This document shows, piece by piece, positions 1-6,574 of a DNA stretch of 8,805 nucleotides (positions are counted from its first letter, which is position 1; every line of letters begins with the position of its first letter). The notes below the pieces were generated by a model, which had not been told where the DNA came from, did no database searches, and saw only the letters and a program-made list of their open reading frames with translations. A program made the position numbers and the translations under genes. The DNA comes from Shimia_B sp039198835 (GTDB taxonomy: Bacteria > Pseudomonadota > Alphaproteobacteria > Rhodobacterales > Rhodobacteraceae): positions 1 to 8,805 of the forward strand of contig JBCCTH010000117.1 of NCBI GenBank assembly GCA_039198835.1, written 5' to 3'.

Positions 1-836
1 GCCTCGTGCAGGTCGTCCAGGGCGCGGCCGTTGTCACGCTCGTGCTCAATGTCATCGCACTTTGGAAGCAGGAGCGTGTGACGCCGATGTCGAAGACCGA
101 GCGCGACGCACCGCGCCCGGCTTTCGGCGATGCCTGGAGAGATTTCGCGGCAGGCGGCCAGGCCGGGCGGCTGCTCGTCGTCGTGTTTCTCGGCACGATG
201 GCATTTAACATGCAAGATGTCCTTCTTGAGCCCTATGGCGGCGAGATCCTGGGCCTCAGCGTTTCGGCGACAACGCTCCTGACTGCGCTTTGGGCGCTTG
301 GCGCGCTCGTCGGGTTCGCGTTGGCGGCCCGGCGGCTGACCCAAGGGCAAAGCCCCTACCGCATGGCTGGCTGGGCGCTTGTGGCCGGGCTTGCCGCGTT
401 TTGCGCGGTCATCTTCGCGGCCCCGCTTGTGTCTTCGGCGCTTTTCTTTGTCGGCGCGGGGCTGATCGGATTTGGCGGCGGCCTTTTTGCCGTGGCCACG
501 CTCACCGCGGCCATGACCATGCCCTCAGACGGGCTGGCAGGCCGGGGCCTTGCGCTCGGCGCTTGGGGCGCGGCCCAGGCCACCGCCGCTGGCCTTGCCA
601 TCGCCTTTGGGGGCACGCTTCGTGACCTCGTCAATTCAGTCAGCGCAACGGGCCTTCTGGGCGAAGCGCTGGCCGATCCCGCAACCGGTTATTCGGTCGT
701 TTATCACGTCGAAATCGGTCTGATGTTCGCAACCCTGATCGCCCTGGGGCCGCTGACGCGGCACCGCGGCACATTCACCTCAACCAACTCTGGAGAAAGC
801 AGCGCGCGCCTCGGCCTCGCTGATTTCCCCACCTGA
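1..836 (+). CDS. lhaA: LhaA, PucC-family light-harvesting 1 assembly protein (C-terminal part, 5' truncated)
   Basis: The frame is open to the left window edge, so the gene starts upstream; about 278 residues are visible of a family that is usually about 450-480 residues with 12 membrane helices. The visible part begins in a hydrophobic helix, continues through a charged cytoplasmic loop (QERVTPMSKTERD), then about six further hydrophobic segments. The stretch MQDVLLEPYGG followed by LGLSVSATT and LTALW is a hallmark of the PucC/LhaA branch of the major facilitator superfamily. Family members sit in the inner membrane and help assemble LH1 or LH2 antenna, probably by handling bacteriochlorophyll or organising the antenna polypeptides. 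I choose LhaA over PucC because puhA follows after 19 bases, the usual bchM-lhaA-puhA order. In Rhodobacter, puhA transcription partly starts upstream in this superoperon. The C-terminal tail after the last helix (about 25 residues, Ser/Thr-rich) looks variable. Confidence 0.9.
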   Translation, partial: LVQVVQGAAVVTLVLNVIALWKQERVTPMSKTERDAPRPAFGDAWRDFAAGGQAGRLLVVVFLGTMAFNMQDVLLEPYGGEILGLSVSATTLLTALWALGALVGFALAARRLTQGQSPYRMAGWALVAGLAAFCAVIFAAPLVSSALFFVGAGLIGFGGGLFAVATLTAAMTMPSDGLAGRGLALGAWGAAQATAAGLAIAFGGTLRDLVNSVSATGLLGEALADPATGYSVVYHVEIGLMFATLIALGPLTRHRGTFTSTNSGESSARLGLADFPT

Positions 837-855
837 CCACGAAAGGACAAGTACC

Positions 856-1635
856 ATGGTCGGCACAGAATTCTGGGGGAACGTTGATCTCGCCTCGGTG
901 GCCATATGGGCATTCTGGGGCTTTTTCGCGTTCCTGATTTACTACCTGCAAACAGAGAACATGCGCGAAGGCTACCCGCTGGAAAACGATGACGGCTCGC
1001 CGTCCAACCAAGGGCCGTTCCCGCTGCCTTCGCCCAAGACATTTCACCTGCCCCATGGGCGCGGGGATGTGACGGTACCGTCAGAGGAAAACGAGGCGAT
1101 CCATCGCCGTGAAGACCTCGCGCTGGAGCAAACCTTCCCCTCGAAGGGCTCGCCCTTCGTGCCAACGGGCAACCCCCTGAAAGACGGGGTCGGGCCAGCA
1201 TCCTGGGCCCCGCGCCGCGATGTCCCCGAACTCGATGGCAAGGGCCACCCAAAGATCGTGCCGATGGCGTCGCTCGATATGTTCCGCGTCTCGGCGGGCC
1301 GTGACCCAAGGGGCCTTACCGTGGTTGCGGGCGACGGCGAGATCGTGGGCCAGATCAGCGACATGTGGATCGACGAGCCCGAGCAGCTTGTGCGTTATCT
1401 GGAGATGGAACTCACCGACAATATCGGCGGGGGCAAGCGCCTGATCCCGATGACGCTCGCTGTCATCAAGCGCGATAGGGTCGTTGTGCGGTCGCTCTTT
1501 GAGGAGCATTTCGCCGGGATCCCCAGCCTCAAATCACCCACGCAAGTGACGCTTCTCGAGGAAGAGAAGATCTCTGCCTATGTCGCCGGGGGCACGCTCT
1601 ACGCCTCCGAGGCAAGACTGGAGCCGCAGCTCTAA
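856..1635 (+). CDS. puhA: Photosynthetic reaction centre H subunit
   Basis: This encodes a 259-residue protein, the usual length for PuhA. The H subunit caps the L/M core of the type II reaction centre on the cytoplasmic side, stabilises it, and carries the proton path to the secondary quinone QB. The N-terminus is periplasmic (MVGTEFWGN), one transmembrane helix spans about residues 12-31, and the signature LQTENMREGYPLE follows at 31-43. Further family blocks are NQGPFPLPSPKTF (51-63), the LPHGRG turn (65-70), KDGVGPASW (109-117) and a PRC-barrel region from about 140 to 245 ending in the conserved SPTQVTLLEEEKISAYVAGG. Glu183 in the YLEMEL block (181-186) appears to correspond to the QB-side glutamate known from Rhodobacter. 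Compared with R. sphaeroides from memory, there is a small Gly-rich insertion (DNIGGGK) and a different, shorter C-terminus. The ATG has a GAAAGGA ribosome site at 841-847. A stem-loop covers the stop codon. Confidence 0.97.
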   Translation: MVGTEFWGNVDLASVAIWAFWGFFAFLIYYLQTENMREGYPLENDDGSPSNQGPFPLPSPKTFHLPHGRGDVTVPSEENEAIHRREDLALEQTFPSKGSPFVPTGNPLKDGVGPASWAPRRDVPELDGKGHPKIVPMASLDMFRVSAGRDPRGLTVVAGDGEIVGQISDMWIDEPEQLVRYLEMELTDNIGGGKRLIPMTLAVIKRDRVVVRSLFEEHFAGIPSLKSPTQVTLLEEEKISAYVAGGTLYASEARLEPQL

Positions 1636-1647
1636 GGGAGAGCTGCG
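1625..1647 (+). promoter_or_regulatory. Stem-loop across the puhA stop codon, likely mRNA stabiliser or processing element
   Basis: A perfect 9-bp inverted repeat, CGCAGCTCT (1625-1633) and AGAGCTGCG (1639-1647), encloses a 5-base loop AAGGG. The puhA stop TAA (1633-1635) lies at the left edge of the loop. No T-run follows, so it is not a standard intrinsic terminator. By analogy with the stem-loop between pufA and pufL in Rhodobacter, it could block 3'-to-5' decay and leave more puhA message than puhBC message. The structure is seen directly; the function is inferred. Confidence 0.6.
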
Positions 1648-1662
1648 TCTGGTCCGCAAACC

Positions 1663-1668
1663 AGGAGG
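1663..1668 (+). promoter_or_regulatory. Ribosome binding site that sets the puhB start
   Basis: AGGAGG lies 7 bases before the ATG at 1676 and is the strongest Shine-Dalgarno sequence near this frame. It decides the start at 1676 over an upstream in-frame start at 1580, which would lie inside puhA. An in-frame ATG at 1682 is a second, less well spaced option. Confidence 0.8.
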
Positions 1669-1675
1669 AAGACCG

Positions 1676-2344
1676 ATGGAAATGAAGGTCGCGGAAGATT
1701 TTGCCTTTGAGCATGCCCCAGGGCTGCCCGAGGCGCTGCCGGAGGGAGAGGAGATCCTCTGGCAGGGGCGCCCCAGGGTGCTGCCGCTGGCGCGGCAGGC
1801 GCTCTGGCTCGATTGGGTCATGGGTTACTTCGCGATTATCTTTTTGTGGCGCGTGATCGCCTCAACCGCCGATTACTCTCTGGCCGCCTCGCTTGGTCAT
1901 GGGGTCCCGCTCCTTATTCTTGGTGCGGGGGCTGGTCTGGTCATCCTTTTCATCGCGTGGCTTCAGGCGCGCGGCACGATCTACACGGTCACCTCGAAAC
2001 GGGTGGCCATGCGGATCGGTGCCGCGCTCCAGCTCACGCTCAATTTGCCCTATCAATGGATCGAGAATGCCGGGCTCGAGCTTCGCAAAGACGGCTCGGG
2101 CACCATCGCTCTCGAACTCAAGGGGGAGGAGAACAAGATCTCCTACCTCATGGTCTGGCCCCATATGCGCCCTGGGCGCGTGGCTCGGCCGGAGCCCGCC
2201 CTCCGCTGCATTCCTGACGCCGCCAAAGTCGCCCAGATTCTGGCAACCGCAGCGGAGGCGCGGGTCTCTGAACCTTCCTCCATCAAAGTCGCAGCGCGCC
2301 ATGCCCCCGCGGGCGATGCCGGTGCGGCGGTCCCAGCGGAGTAA
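1676..2344 (+). CDS. puhB: PuhB, photosynthetic complex assembly protein
   Basis: This encodes 222 residues, close to the roughly 210-residue PuhB of Rhodobacter capsulatus. PuhB is an inner-membrane, PH-like-domain protein that assists reaction-centre assembly and is not part of the finished complex. The N-terminal cytoplasmic part contains LPEGEEILWQGRP (21-33), the typical lead-in of bacterial PH-domain membrane proteins. Two clear hydrophobic segments follow at about 42-62 and 77-96. The PH-like part starts at about 100 with IYTVTSKRVAMRIG, the strand pair common to this fold, and runs to about 190. The last 30 residues are Ala/Pro-rich and look disordered. It sits between puhA and puhC, 5 bases before puhC, as expected for the puhABC operon. 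The product name rests on fold, length and gene order together. Confidence 0.92.
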   Translation: MEMKVAEDFAFEHAPGLPEALPEGEEILWQGRPRVLPLARQALWLDWVMGYFAIIFLWRVIASTADYSLAASLGHGVPLLILGAGAGLVILFIAWLQARGTIYTVTSKRVAMRIGAALQLTLNLPYQWIENAGLELRKDGSGTIALELKGEENKISYLMVWPHMRPGRVARPEPALRCIPDAAKVAQILATAAEARVSEPSSIKVAARHAPAGDAGAAVPAE

Positions 2345-2349
2345 TTTCG

Positions 2350-2838
2350 ATGACCGATCTCAATCACACAACCCTGTCTCAGGAGCGTCAGAAGCTTGCG
2401 CGTCGCGACAAGGAGATGATCCCGCTTGTTCTGGTGCGCGCCATGTTTGGCCTCGCGCTCGTTTCTGTGGCGCTTGTCGCCTTTGCGCGCTTCACCGACC
2501 GGCCGCTTGTCGGCGTGCCGGACCAGCCGCCCATCGCCGCCGAGCGGGTGATTTATCTGACGCCGGGTGTCGAGCGCGGAAGCTACATCGTATCGGACGC
2601 AGAAGGCGCGCGCCTCGTGGCCTCGACAGATACGCGCGCGGGCTTTGTTGGCGCGATTGGCCAGGCTGTCGAGCGTCGTCGCCAGGTCACGCGATCCGAT
2701 ATGGCCGCACCGCTCACGCTTGTGCGCCGCGAGACCGGCCGCATCGACATCATCGATGATGCCTCGGGCATCTCCATCGAACTGCATGGCTATGGACGGG
2801 ACAATATCGCCGTCTTCGCCGGGCTTTTGCCCGAGTAA
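2350..2838 (+). CDS. puhC: PuhC, photosynthetic complex assembly protein
   Basis: This encodes 162 residues, the same length as the R. capsulatus PuhC (orf162). PuhC is a membrane-anchored factor needed for normal amounts of the RC-LH1 core. A charged cytoplasmic N-terminus (QERQKLARRDKEMIP) is followed by one membrane helix at about 24-47 and a periplasmic domain of about 115 residues. Family-like blocks are RVIYLTPG (66-73), a short stretch near TRAGFVGAIGQAVERRR (95-111), and the C-terminal GISIELHGYGRDNIAVFAGLLP. A GGAG sequence (2338-2341) overlapping the end of puhB serves as ribosome site, so translation is probably coupled to puhB. A 5-bp stem with a TTTT loop (2820-2833) lies just before the stop codon; it has no T-run after it. 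Confidence 0.92.
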   Translation: MTDLNHTTLSQERQKLARRDKEMIPLVLVRAMFGLALVSVALVAFARFTDRPLVGVPDQPPIAAERVIYLTPGVERGSYIVSDAEGARLVASTDTRAGFVGAIGQAVERRRQVTRSDMAAPLTLVRRETGRIDIIDDASGISIELHGYGRDNIAVFAGLLPE

Positions 2839-2873
2839 TTCACCGGACCTGAAATCCAAGAGGAGTTGGAAGA

Positions 2874-3170
2874 ATGGGACTATTCACCAAAGACAAGGAA
2901 ACCGCCCCTTGCACGGTTACCGTGAGCCACCGCTTCGAAGAGCTCAGCGCCCATGTTCGCTTCGATAACGGAGCGGTCGTTTATCCCGGCGATAGCGTGC
3001 TCGTTCACGGGCAGGAGATCATGGCGCCTTACGGCGAAATGATCGAAGAGGAACGCACCGCGACGATCACGCGCGCCTCTGCCATAGAGCGCCTCTGGAC
3101 CCGCGCCACCGGCGATCTCGAATTCATGGAACTCTGCGAATTTTCCTTCAGCGAAGAGGTGACGGTATGA
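2874..3170 (+). CDS. bciE: BciE, auxiliary subunit of the aerobic Mg-protoporphyrin monomethyl ester cyclase
   Basis: This encodes a small soluble protein of 98 residues with no signal peptide or membrane helix. It precedes acsF and shares a 4-base ATGA overlap with it (3167-3170), so the two are translationally coupled. Chen, Canniffe and Hunter (2017) described BciE as a small protein conserved in Alphaproteobacteria and required for AcsF activity there, replacing the Ycf54 subunit of oxygenic phototrophs. Position, size and the block VLVHGQEIMAPYGE (43-56), followed by TITRASAIERLWTR (64-77) and ELCEFSFSEE (86-95), match what I recall of this family, but I recognise it mainly by context. 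The fold looks beta-rich. AGGAG at 2861-2865 is 8 bases before the ATG. The alternative is an unnamed conserved protein of the puh operon. Confidence 0.75.
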   Translation: MGLFTKDKETAPCTVTVSHRFEELSAHVRFDNGAVVYPGDSVLVHGQEIMAPYGEMIEEERTATITRASAIERLWTRATGDLEFMELCEFSFSEEVTV

Positions 3171-4333
3171 ATATCCAGACCCCCCCGAAGCTCAACGGCA
3201 AACATTCTGACACCTCGCTCCATGGCACGAATGAAGCGGCACTCGATGAGGCCGAGATCAGCGAAATCGCGCGGCGCGGGGCCGCAAAGAGCGATGAAGA
3301 GGCGACGTCGATCGCGATGCAGGACACGCTCCTGACCCCGCGCTTCTACACGACCGACTTTAACGAACTCGACGCGATCGATGTCAGCGGCGTGCGCGCG
3401 GAATGGGATGCGCTGATCGCCCAAATGGTGGCCGACCCCAACAAGGGCCATTTCAAGAAAAACGCCGATTGGGACGAGATCGATTGGGACGGCATGGAGC
3501 CGCGCCTGAAGGCTGAATTCATCGACTTCCTGATTTCGAGCTGCACAGCAGAATTTTCTGGCTGTGTGCTTTACAAGGAAATGAAGCGCCGCGGATCCAA
3601 CCCTGATATCACGCAGCTCTTCCAGTTGATGGCCCGTGACGAAGCGCGCCATGCGGGCTTTATCAACGACGCGCTGCGCGAAGCCGGGATCAAGGTGAAC
3701 CTGGGCTTCCTGACGCAGCAGAAGAAATATACCTATTTCCGCCCGAAATTCATCTATTATGCGACATATCTCAGCGAGAAGATCGGGTATGCGCGTTACA
3801 TCACGATCTTTCGGCATTTGCAGGCGAACCCGCAGCATCGCTTCCACCCGATCTTCAAATGGTTCGAGGAGTGGTGCAACGACGAGTTCAGCCATGGCGA
3901 GGCCTTCGCGCTTTTGATGAAGACCGATCCAAAGCTGACGAGCGGCGGCAATGAATGGTGGATCAAGTTCTTCCTCACGGCCGTTTACTCGACGATGTGG
4001 GTGCGCGATCATCAGCGCCCGGCTTTCCATGCCGCGCTTGGCGTCGATGAAGAATGGTATGGCCAGGCGGTCTTTGAGAAGACATCGGAGCTTTCCAAAC
4101 AGATCTTCCCGTTCACGCTTGATATCGACCATCCACGCTGGAAGCCCAACCTGCGACGCATGGAGGCGGCCTCGCGCCAGGTCGCACGGGGCAAGAAGCG
4201 CGGCGGTGTCCTGGGCTTCGCGCAGAATGTGGCGGGGTCGTTGAGAGCGGCCTATGCCTTTGCCGCGCTCTACACGATCCCGGCTGTTCGCCATGAGCGG
4301 CCTGCTTCGACGCGTCTCGAGCCCTGTTACTGA
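3167..4333 (+). CDS. acsF: AcsF, aerobic magnesium-protoporphyrin IX monomethyl ester (oxidative) cyclase
   Basis: This encodes a 388-residue di-iron oxygenase that closes the fifth (isocyclic) ring of bacteriochlorophyll, converting Mg-protoporphyrin IX monomethyl ester to divinyl protochlorophyllide with O2. Metal-ligand motifs are visible: ARDEARHAGF gives Glu159 and His162, NDEFSHGEAF gives Glu240 and His243, and the helix AEFSGCVLYKEMKRRG (128-143) supplies further carboxylates. Other strong family blocks are LLTPRFYTTDF (55-65), YTYFRPKFIYYATYLSEKIGY (188-208), and NEWWIKFFLTAVYSTMWVRDHQRP (262-285). Its length is slightly above the usual 350-370, mostly through an N-terminal extension of about 40 residues. 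It overlaps bciE by 4 bases. AcsF indicates (B)Chl synthesis under oxygen; whether the strain also has the anaerobic BchE cannot be seen here. Confidence 0.97.
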   Translation: MNIQTPPKLNGKHSDTSLHGTNEAALDEAEISEIARRGAAKSDEEATSIAMQDTLLTPRFYTTDFNELDAIDVSGVRAEWDALIAQMVADPNKGHFKKNADWDEIDWDGMEPRLKAEFIDFLISSCTAEFSGCVLYKEMKRRGSNPDITQLFQLMARDEARHAGFINDALREAGIKVNLGFLTQQKKYTYFRPKFIYYATYLSEKIGYARYITIFRHLQANPQHRFHPIFKWFEEWCNDEFSHGEAFALLMKTDPKLTSGGNEWWIKFFLTAVYSTMWVRDHQRPAFHAALGVDEEWYGQAVFEKTSELSKQIFPFTLDIDHPRWKPNLRRMEAASRQVARGKKRGGVLGFAQNVAGSLRAAYAFAALYTIPAVRHERPASTRLEPCY

Positions 4334-4357
4334 TGCTTGACGGGTTTTCATTTGGGG

Positions 4358-4453
4358 GCGCTTCGCGCGTTTTAGGGAGCGCTCGCTTCGCTCGCGGTTG
4401 GGGGGTGCGACCCCCCTTGCCCCCGCGGAGTATTTCCGGCCGAAAGAAAGGGG
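4358..4453 (+). repeat. Rhodobacteraceae-type intergenic G/C-rich element with two small hairpins
   Basis: The 124-base acsF-puhE gap is filled by a compositionally odd segment. It contains GCGC-TTC-GCGC (4358-4368), then GCGCTCGCTTCGCTCGCGG (4378-4396), then a perfect hairpin GGGGGG-TGCGA-CCCCCC (4400-4416). It ends with CCCCGCGGAGTATTTCCGG and CGAAAGAAAGGGG (to 4453). From memory, this order of blocks (TCGCTTCGCTCGC, a G6/C6 hairpin, GCGGAGTATTT, then an A/G-rich tail) recurs between genes in many Rhodobacteraceae genomes. There is no other copy in this window. It lacks a T-run, so it may attenuate or mark RNA processing rather than terminate. The block is seen directly; its status as a genome-wide repeat is recollection. 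Confidence 0.55.
4447..4453 (+). promoter_or_regulatory. Ribosome binding site that sets the puhE start
   Basis: AAAGGGG precedes the GTG at 4458 by about 4-5 bases. An earlier in-frame TTG at 4398 has no comparable site and lies inside the G/C-rich element. The GTG also puts the first membrane helix directly at the protein start. Confidence 0.55.
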
Positions 4454-4457
4454 CAGC

Positions 4458-5273
4458 GTGGGGCAGGCTTTGATCTCTGTTGCTGTGGCGCTTCTGGCTT
4501 GGTGGATTGGCACCGGGGTCATTTTGCTCGCGGTGCGGCGCGCGGATCGCGCAGGCGGCGGCGCGCAGACGGGCCTTGTTCTGGCAGGCCTTCCGTTTTT
4601 GGTGTTTGGTCTCGCGGGCGTTTGGGCCGCAGCAAACGACGCGACGCTCTGGGGGCTCTACGGCGGCTTTCTGGCCGCGCTCTCGCTTTGGGGCTGGATC
4701 GAGCTTTCTTTCATGTCAGGCGTTATCACTGGCCCCAACCGCGCGCCTCTTCCCGAAGGCTGTGCGGGCTGGGCGCGGCTTTGGTCGGCTTGGTGGGCCG
4801 TCGCCTGGCACGAGCTCTTGCTGCTCGCTGCATTTTGCTTTGTGCTTTATGCCTCAAGCATTGCGATCAACGGGATGGCGGCCTGGACCTTTGGCATTCT
4901 TTATGCCGCGCGGATATTTGCAAAGCTCAACCTCTTTTTAGGCGTGCCGGGGATAAACCTCGAAGCGGTGCCGCGCAGCCTTTCGCATATCCCGTCTTAC
5001 TTTCGGCAGGGCGATCCTTCCTGGCTCTTCCCTTTGACGATCATTGTTTTGTCGCTTGCCACCGCGCTTTGGATATCGCGGCTCGCGGCAAGCGGTTCAC
5101 CCGAAGAAATGGTGACGTTCGGCCTTTTGGCGGCGCTCACCGGCCTCGCGCTCATCGAGCATTGGATGATGCTTTTGCCGATGGCAGACACGAAACTATG
5201 GCGCTGGCTCATGCCCCCAGCTGACACACTGGGTCAGACAACCCAGCGCCCAACCCCGCAAGAACAGGGATAA
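4458..5273 (+). CDS. puhE: PuhE, multi-pass membrane photosynthetic complex assembly protein (DUF3623)
   Basis: From the GTG start this is a 271-residue integral membrane protein with about seven hydrophobic segments: roughly 4-25, 38-58, 63-86, 111-133, 142-163, 189-209 and 218-240. It lies between acsF and hemA, the usual place of puhE (DUF3623) in purple bacteria. In R. capsulatus, loss of puhE alters bacteriochlorophyll production and RC-LH1 levels; the mechanism is not known. Polar positions inside membrane segments (for example His118-Glu119 and Glu234-His235) could bind a pigment or metal, which is inference. Starting at TTG 4398 would add 20 residues (beginning GGATPLAPAEYFR) that are only a translation of the upstream repeat element. 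Its stop is 3 bases before the hemA ATG. Confidence 0.88.
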   Translation: MGQALISVAVALLAWWIGTGVILLAVRRADRAGGGAQTGLVLAGLPFLVFGLAGVWAAANDATLWGLYGGFLAALSLWGWIELSFMSGVITGPNRAPLPEGCAGWARLWSAWWAVAWHELLLLAAFCFVLYASSIAINGMAAWTFGILYAARIFAKLNLFLGVPGINLEAVPRSLSHIPSYFRQGDPSWLFPLTIIVLSLATALWISRLAASGSPEEMVTFGLLAALTGLALIEHWMMLLPMADTKLWRWLMPPADTLGQTTQRPTPQEQG

Positions 5274-5276
5274 GCC

Positions 5277-6488
5277 ATGACCTTTGATCCAATCTTCAAG
5301 GCACAGCTGGACGCGCTCAAGGAAGAGGGCAATTATCGCTACTTCGCCGAGCTTGAGCGCTGTTGCGAAAAGTTCCCCAAGGCAGCGAGCCACGGGCCAG
5401 AGGGCGTCCGGGATGTGACGGTCTGGTGCTCGAACGATTATCTGGGCATGGGCCAGAACCCGAACGTGATCCGCGCGATGCAGGAAGCCGTGGCGCGATG
5501 CGGAACGGGTGCAGGCGGCACGCGCAACATCTCTGGCACAAATCACGATCATCTCCTGCTTGAGCGCGAGGTTGCCGATCTTCACGGCAAGGAGGCCGGG
5601 CTCTTATTCACATCGGGTTACGTCTCGAATTGGGCAACGCTGAGCACCTTGGGCAGCCGGATCAAAGACATCGTGATCTTCTCAGACAGTGAAAACCACG
5701 CCTCGATGATCGAAGGCATCCGCCATTCGAAGGCCGATAAGGTGATCTGGAAACACAATGATGCCGAAGATCTCGATCGCAAGCTCGCGGAGGCGGGCGA
5801 CAGGCCCAAGCTCGTTGCGTTTGAGAGCGTCTATTCGATGGATGGCGATATCTGCCCGATGGATGAGATCCTTGATGTGGCCGAAAAGAATGGCGCGATG
5901 ACCTATCTCGACGAGGTTCACGCGGTGGGCATGTATGGCGCGCGCGGCGGCGGGGTGAGCGAAGAGCGCGGGCTCGCGCACCGGATCGATGTCATCGAAG
6001 GGACGCTCGGCAAAGCCTTTGGCTGCGTTGGCGGCTATGTGACCGGGTCTGCGGCGATGTGCGATTTTATCCGCTCGTTCGCCTCCGGCTTCATCTTCAC
6101 GACCGCGCTTCCGCCTGCGGTGGCTGCGGCTGCCAGAAGCTCTATCGCGCATCTGAAGGTGAGCCAGATCGAGCGGGCCGGCCAGCGCCGCCAGGTTGCC
6201 CGGTTGCGCGCAGCGCTTGACCGCGCGGGGATCCCGCATTTGTGGAATGAGAGCCATATTGTCCCCGTTATTATCGGCGACCCGGTTAAAACGCGCATGA
6301 TCAGTGACTATCTTCTAGAGCACTTCGCGATATACGTGCAGCCGATTAACTATCCGACGGTGCCGAAAGGCACGGAGCGCTTGCGCTTCACCCCGTCTCC
6401 GCTTCACTCGGATGCCGATATCGATCATCTGGTGGGCGCGCTGAGCAGCCTTTGGAAGCAATGCGCCCTGGCCCATGCGGTCGCCTGA
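5277..6488 (+). CDS. hemA: 5-aminolevulinate synthase (Shemin pathway)
   Basis: This encodes 403 residues, the normal length for bacterial ALAS. It condenses glycine with succinyl-CoA to 5-aminolevulinate using pyridoxal phosphate, the entry step to haem, cobalamin and bacteriochlorophyll in Alphaproteobacteria. Lys246 in EGTLGKAFG is the PLP Schiff-base lysine. Asp212 and His215 in LDEVHAVGMYG contact the cofactor, and Arg21 (NYRYF) corresponds to the glycine-carboxylate arginine. Other diagnostic blocks are VWCSNDYLGMGQ (49-60), GTGAGGTRNISGTNH (76-90), HASMIEGIRHS (141-151), FESVYSMDGD (182-191), GFIFTTALPP (271-280) and YVQPINYPTV followed by GTERLRFTPSP near the C-terminus. It is a true ALAS and not the related KBL or BioF, because the THF/TTALPP and GTERLRFTPSP patterns fit ALAS. 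It follows puhE by 3 bases, so it is probably cotranscribed with the photosynthesis operon. A Cys-Pro pair (193-194) resembles a haem regulatory motif. Confidence 0.97.
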   Translation: MTFDPIFKAQLDALKEEGNYRYFAELERCCEKFPKAASHGPEGVRDVTVWCSNDYLGMGQNPNVIRAMQEAVARCGTGAGGTRNISGTNHDHLLLEREVADLHGKEAGLLFTSGYVSNWATLSTLGSRIKDIVIFSDSENHASMIEGIRHSKADKVIWKHNDAEDLDRKLAEAGDRPKLVAFESVYSMDGDICPMDEILDVAEKNGAMTYLDEVHAVGMYGARGGGVSEERGLAHRIDVIEGTLGKAFGCVGGYVTGSAAMCDFIRSFASGFIFTTALPPAVAAAARSSIAHLKVSQIERAGQRRQVARLRAALDRAGIPHLWNESHIVPVIIGDPVKTRMISDYLLEHFAIYVQPINYPTVPKGTERLRFTPSPLHSDADIDHLVGALSSLWKQCALAHAVA

Positions 6489-6561
6489 CGCAGAGAATGA
6501 GAATTAAGCTGCCCAGGCCTTTACGGACCAAGGAACACAGCTACGTCCCGCCACGGAATAC

Positions 6562-6568
6562 AAAGGAG
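6562..6568 (+). promoter_or_regulatory. Ribosome binding site that sets the pseudoazurin start
   Basis: AAAGGAG lies 6 bases before the ATG at 6575. It fixes the start at a Tat-type signal peptide. The same frame is open upstream to within hemA, but those starts would put 41 unrelated residues before the signal. Confidence 0.85.
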
Positions 6569-6574
6569 TACAAC

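Noticed and set aside
837..855. PpsR/CrtJ-type sites (TGT-N12-ACA) near puhA and elsewhere
   Set aside because: I looked by eye at TGT occurrences upstream of puhA and other genes and found no convincing match. Pattern search of the complete superoperon would settle this.
704..1364. Several - strand frames opposite the lhaA end and puhA
   Set aside because: They are shadows of certain genes in G+C-rich DNA, with no coherent protein pattern.
1580..1675. Upstream in-frame extension of puhB
   Set aside because: It would overlap puhA by 56 bases, lacks a good ribosome site, and the AGGAGG at 1663-1668 fits the ATG at 1676.
3029..4522. 497-codon open frame on the - strand opposite acsF
   Set aside because: It is fully antisense to a strongly supported di-iron cyclase gene, has a composition typical of reverse-strand reading of G+C-rich codons, and shows no recognisable domain.
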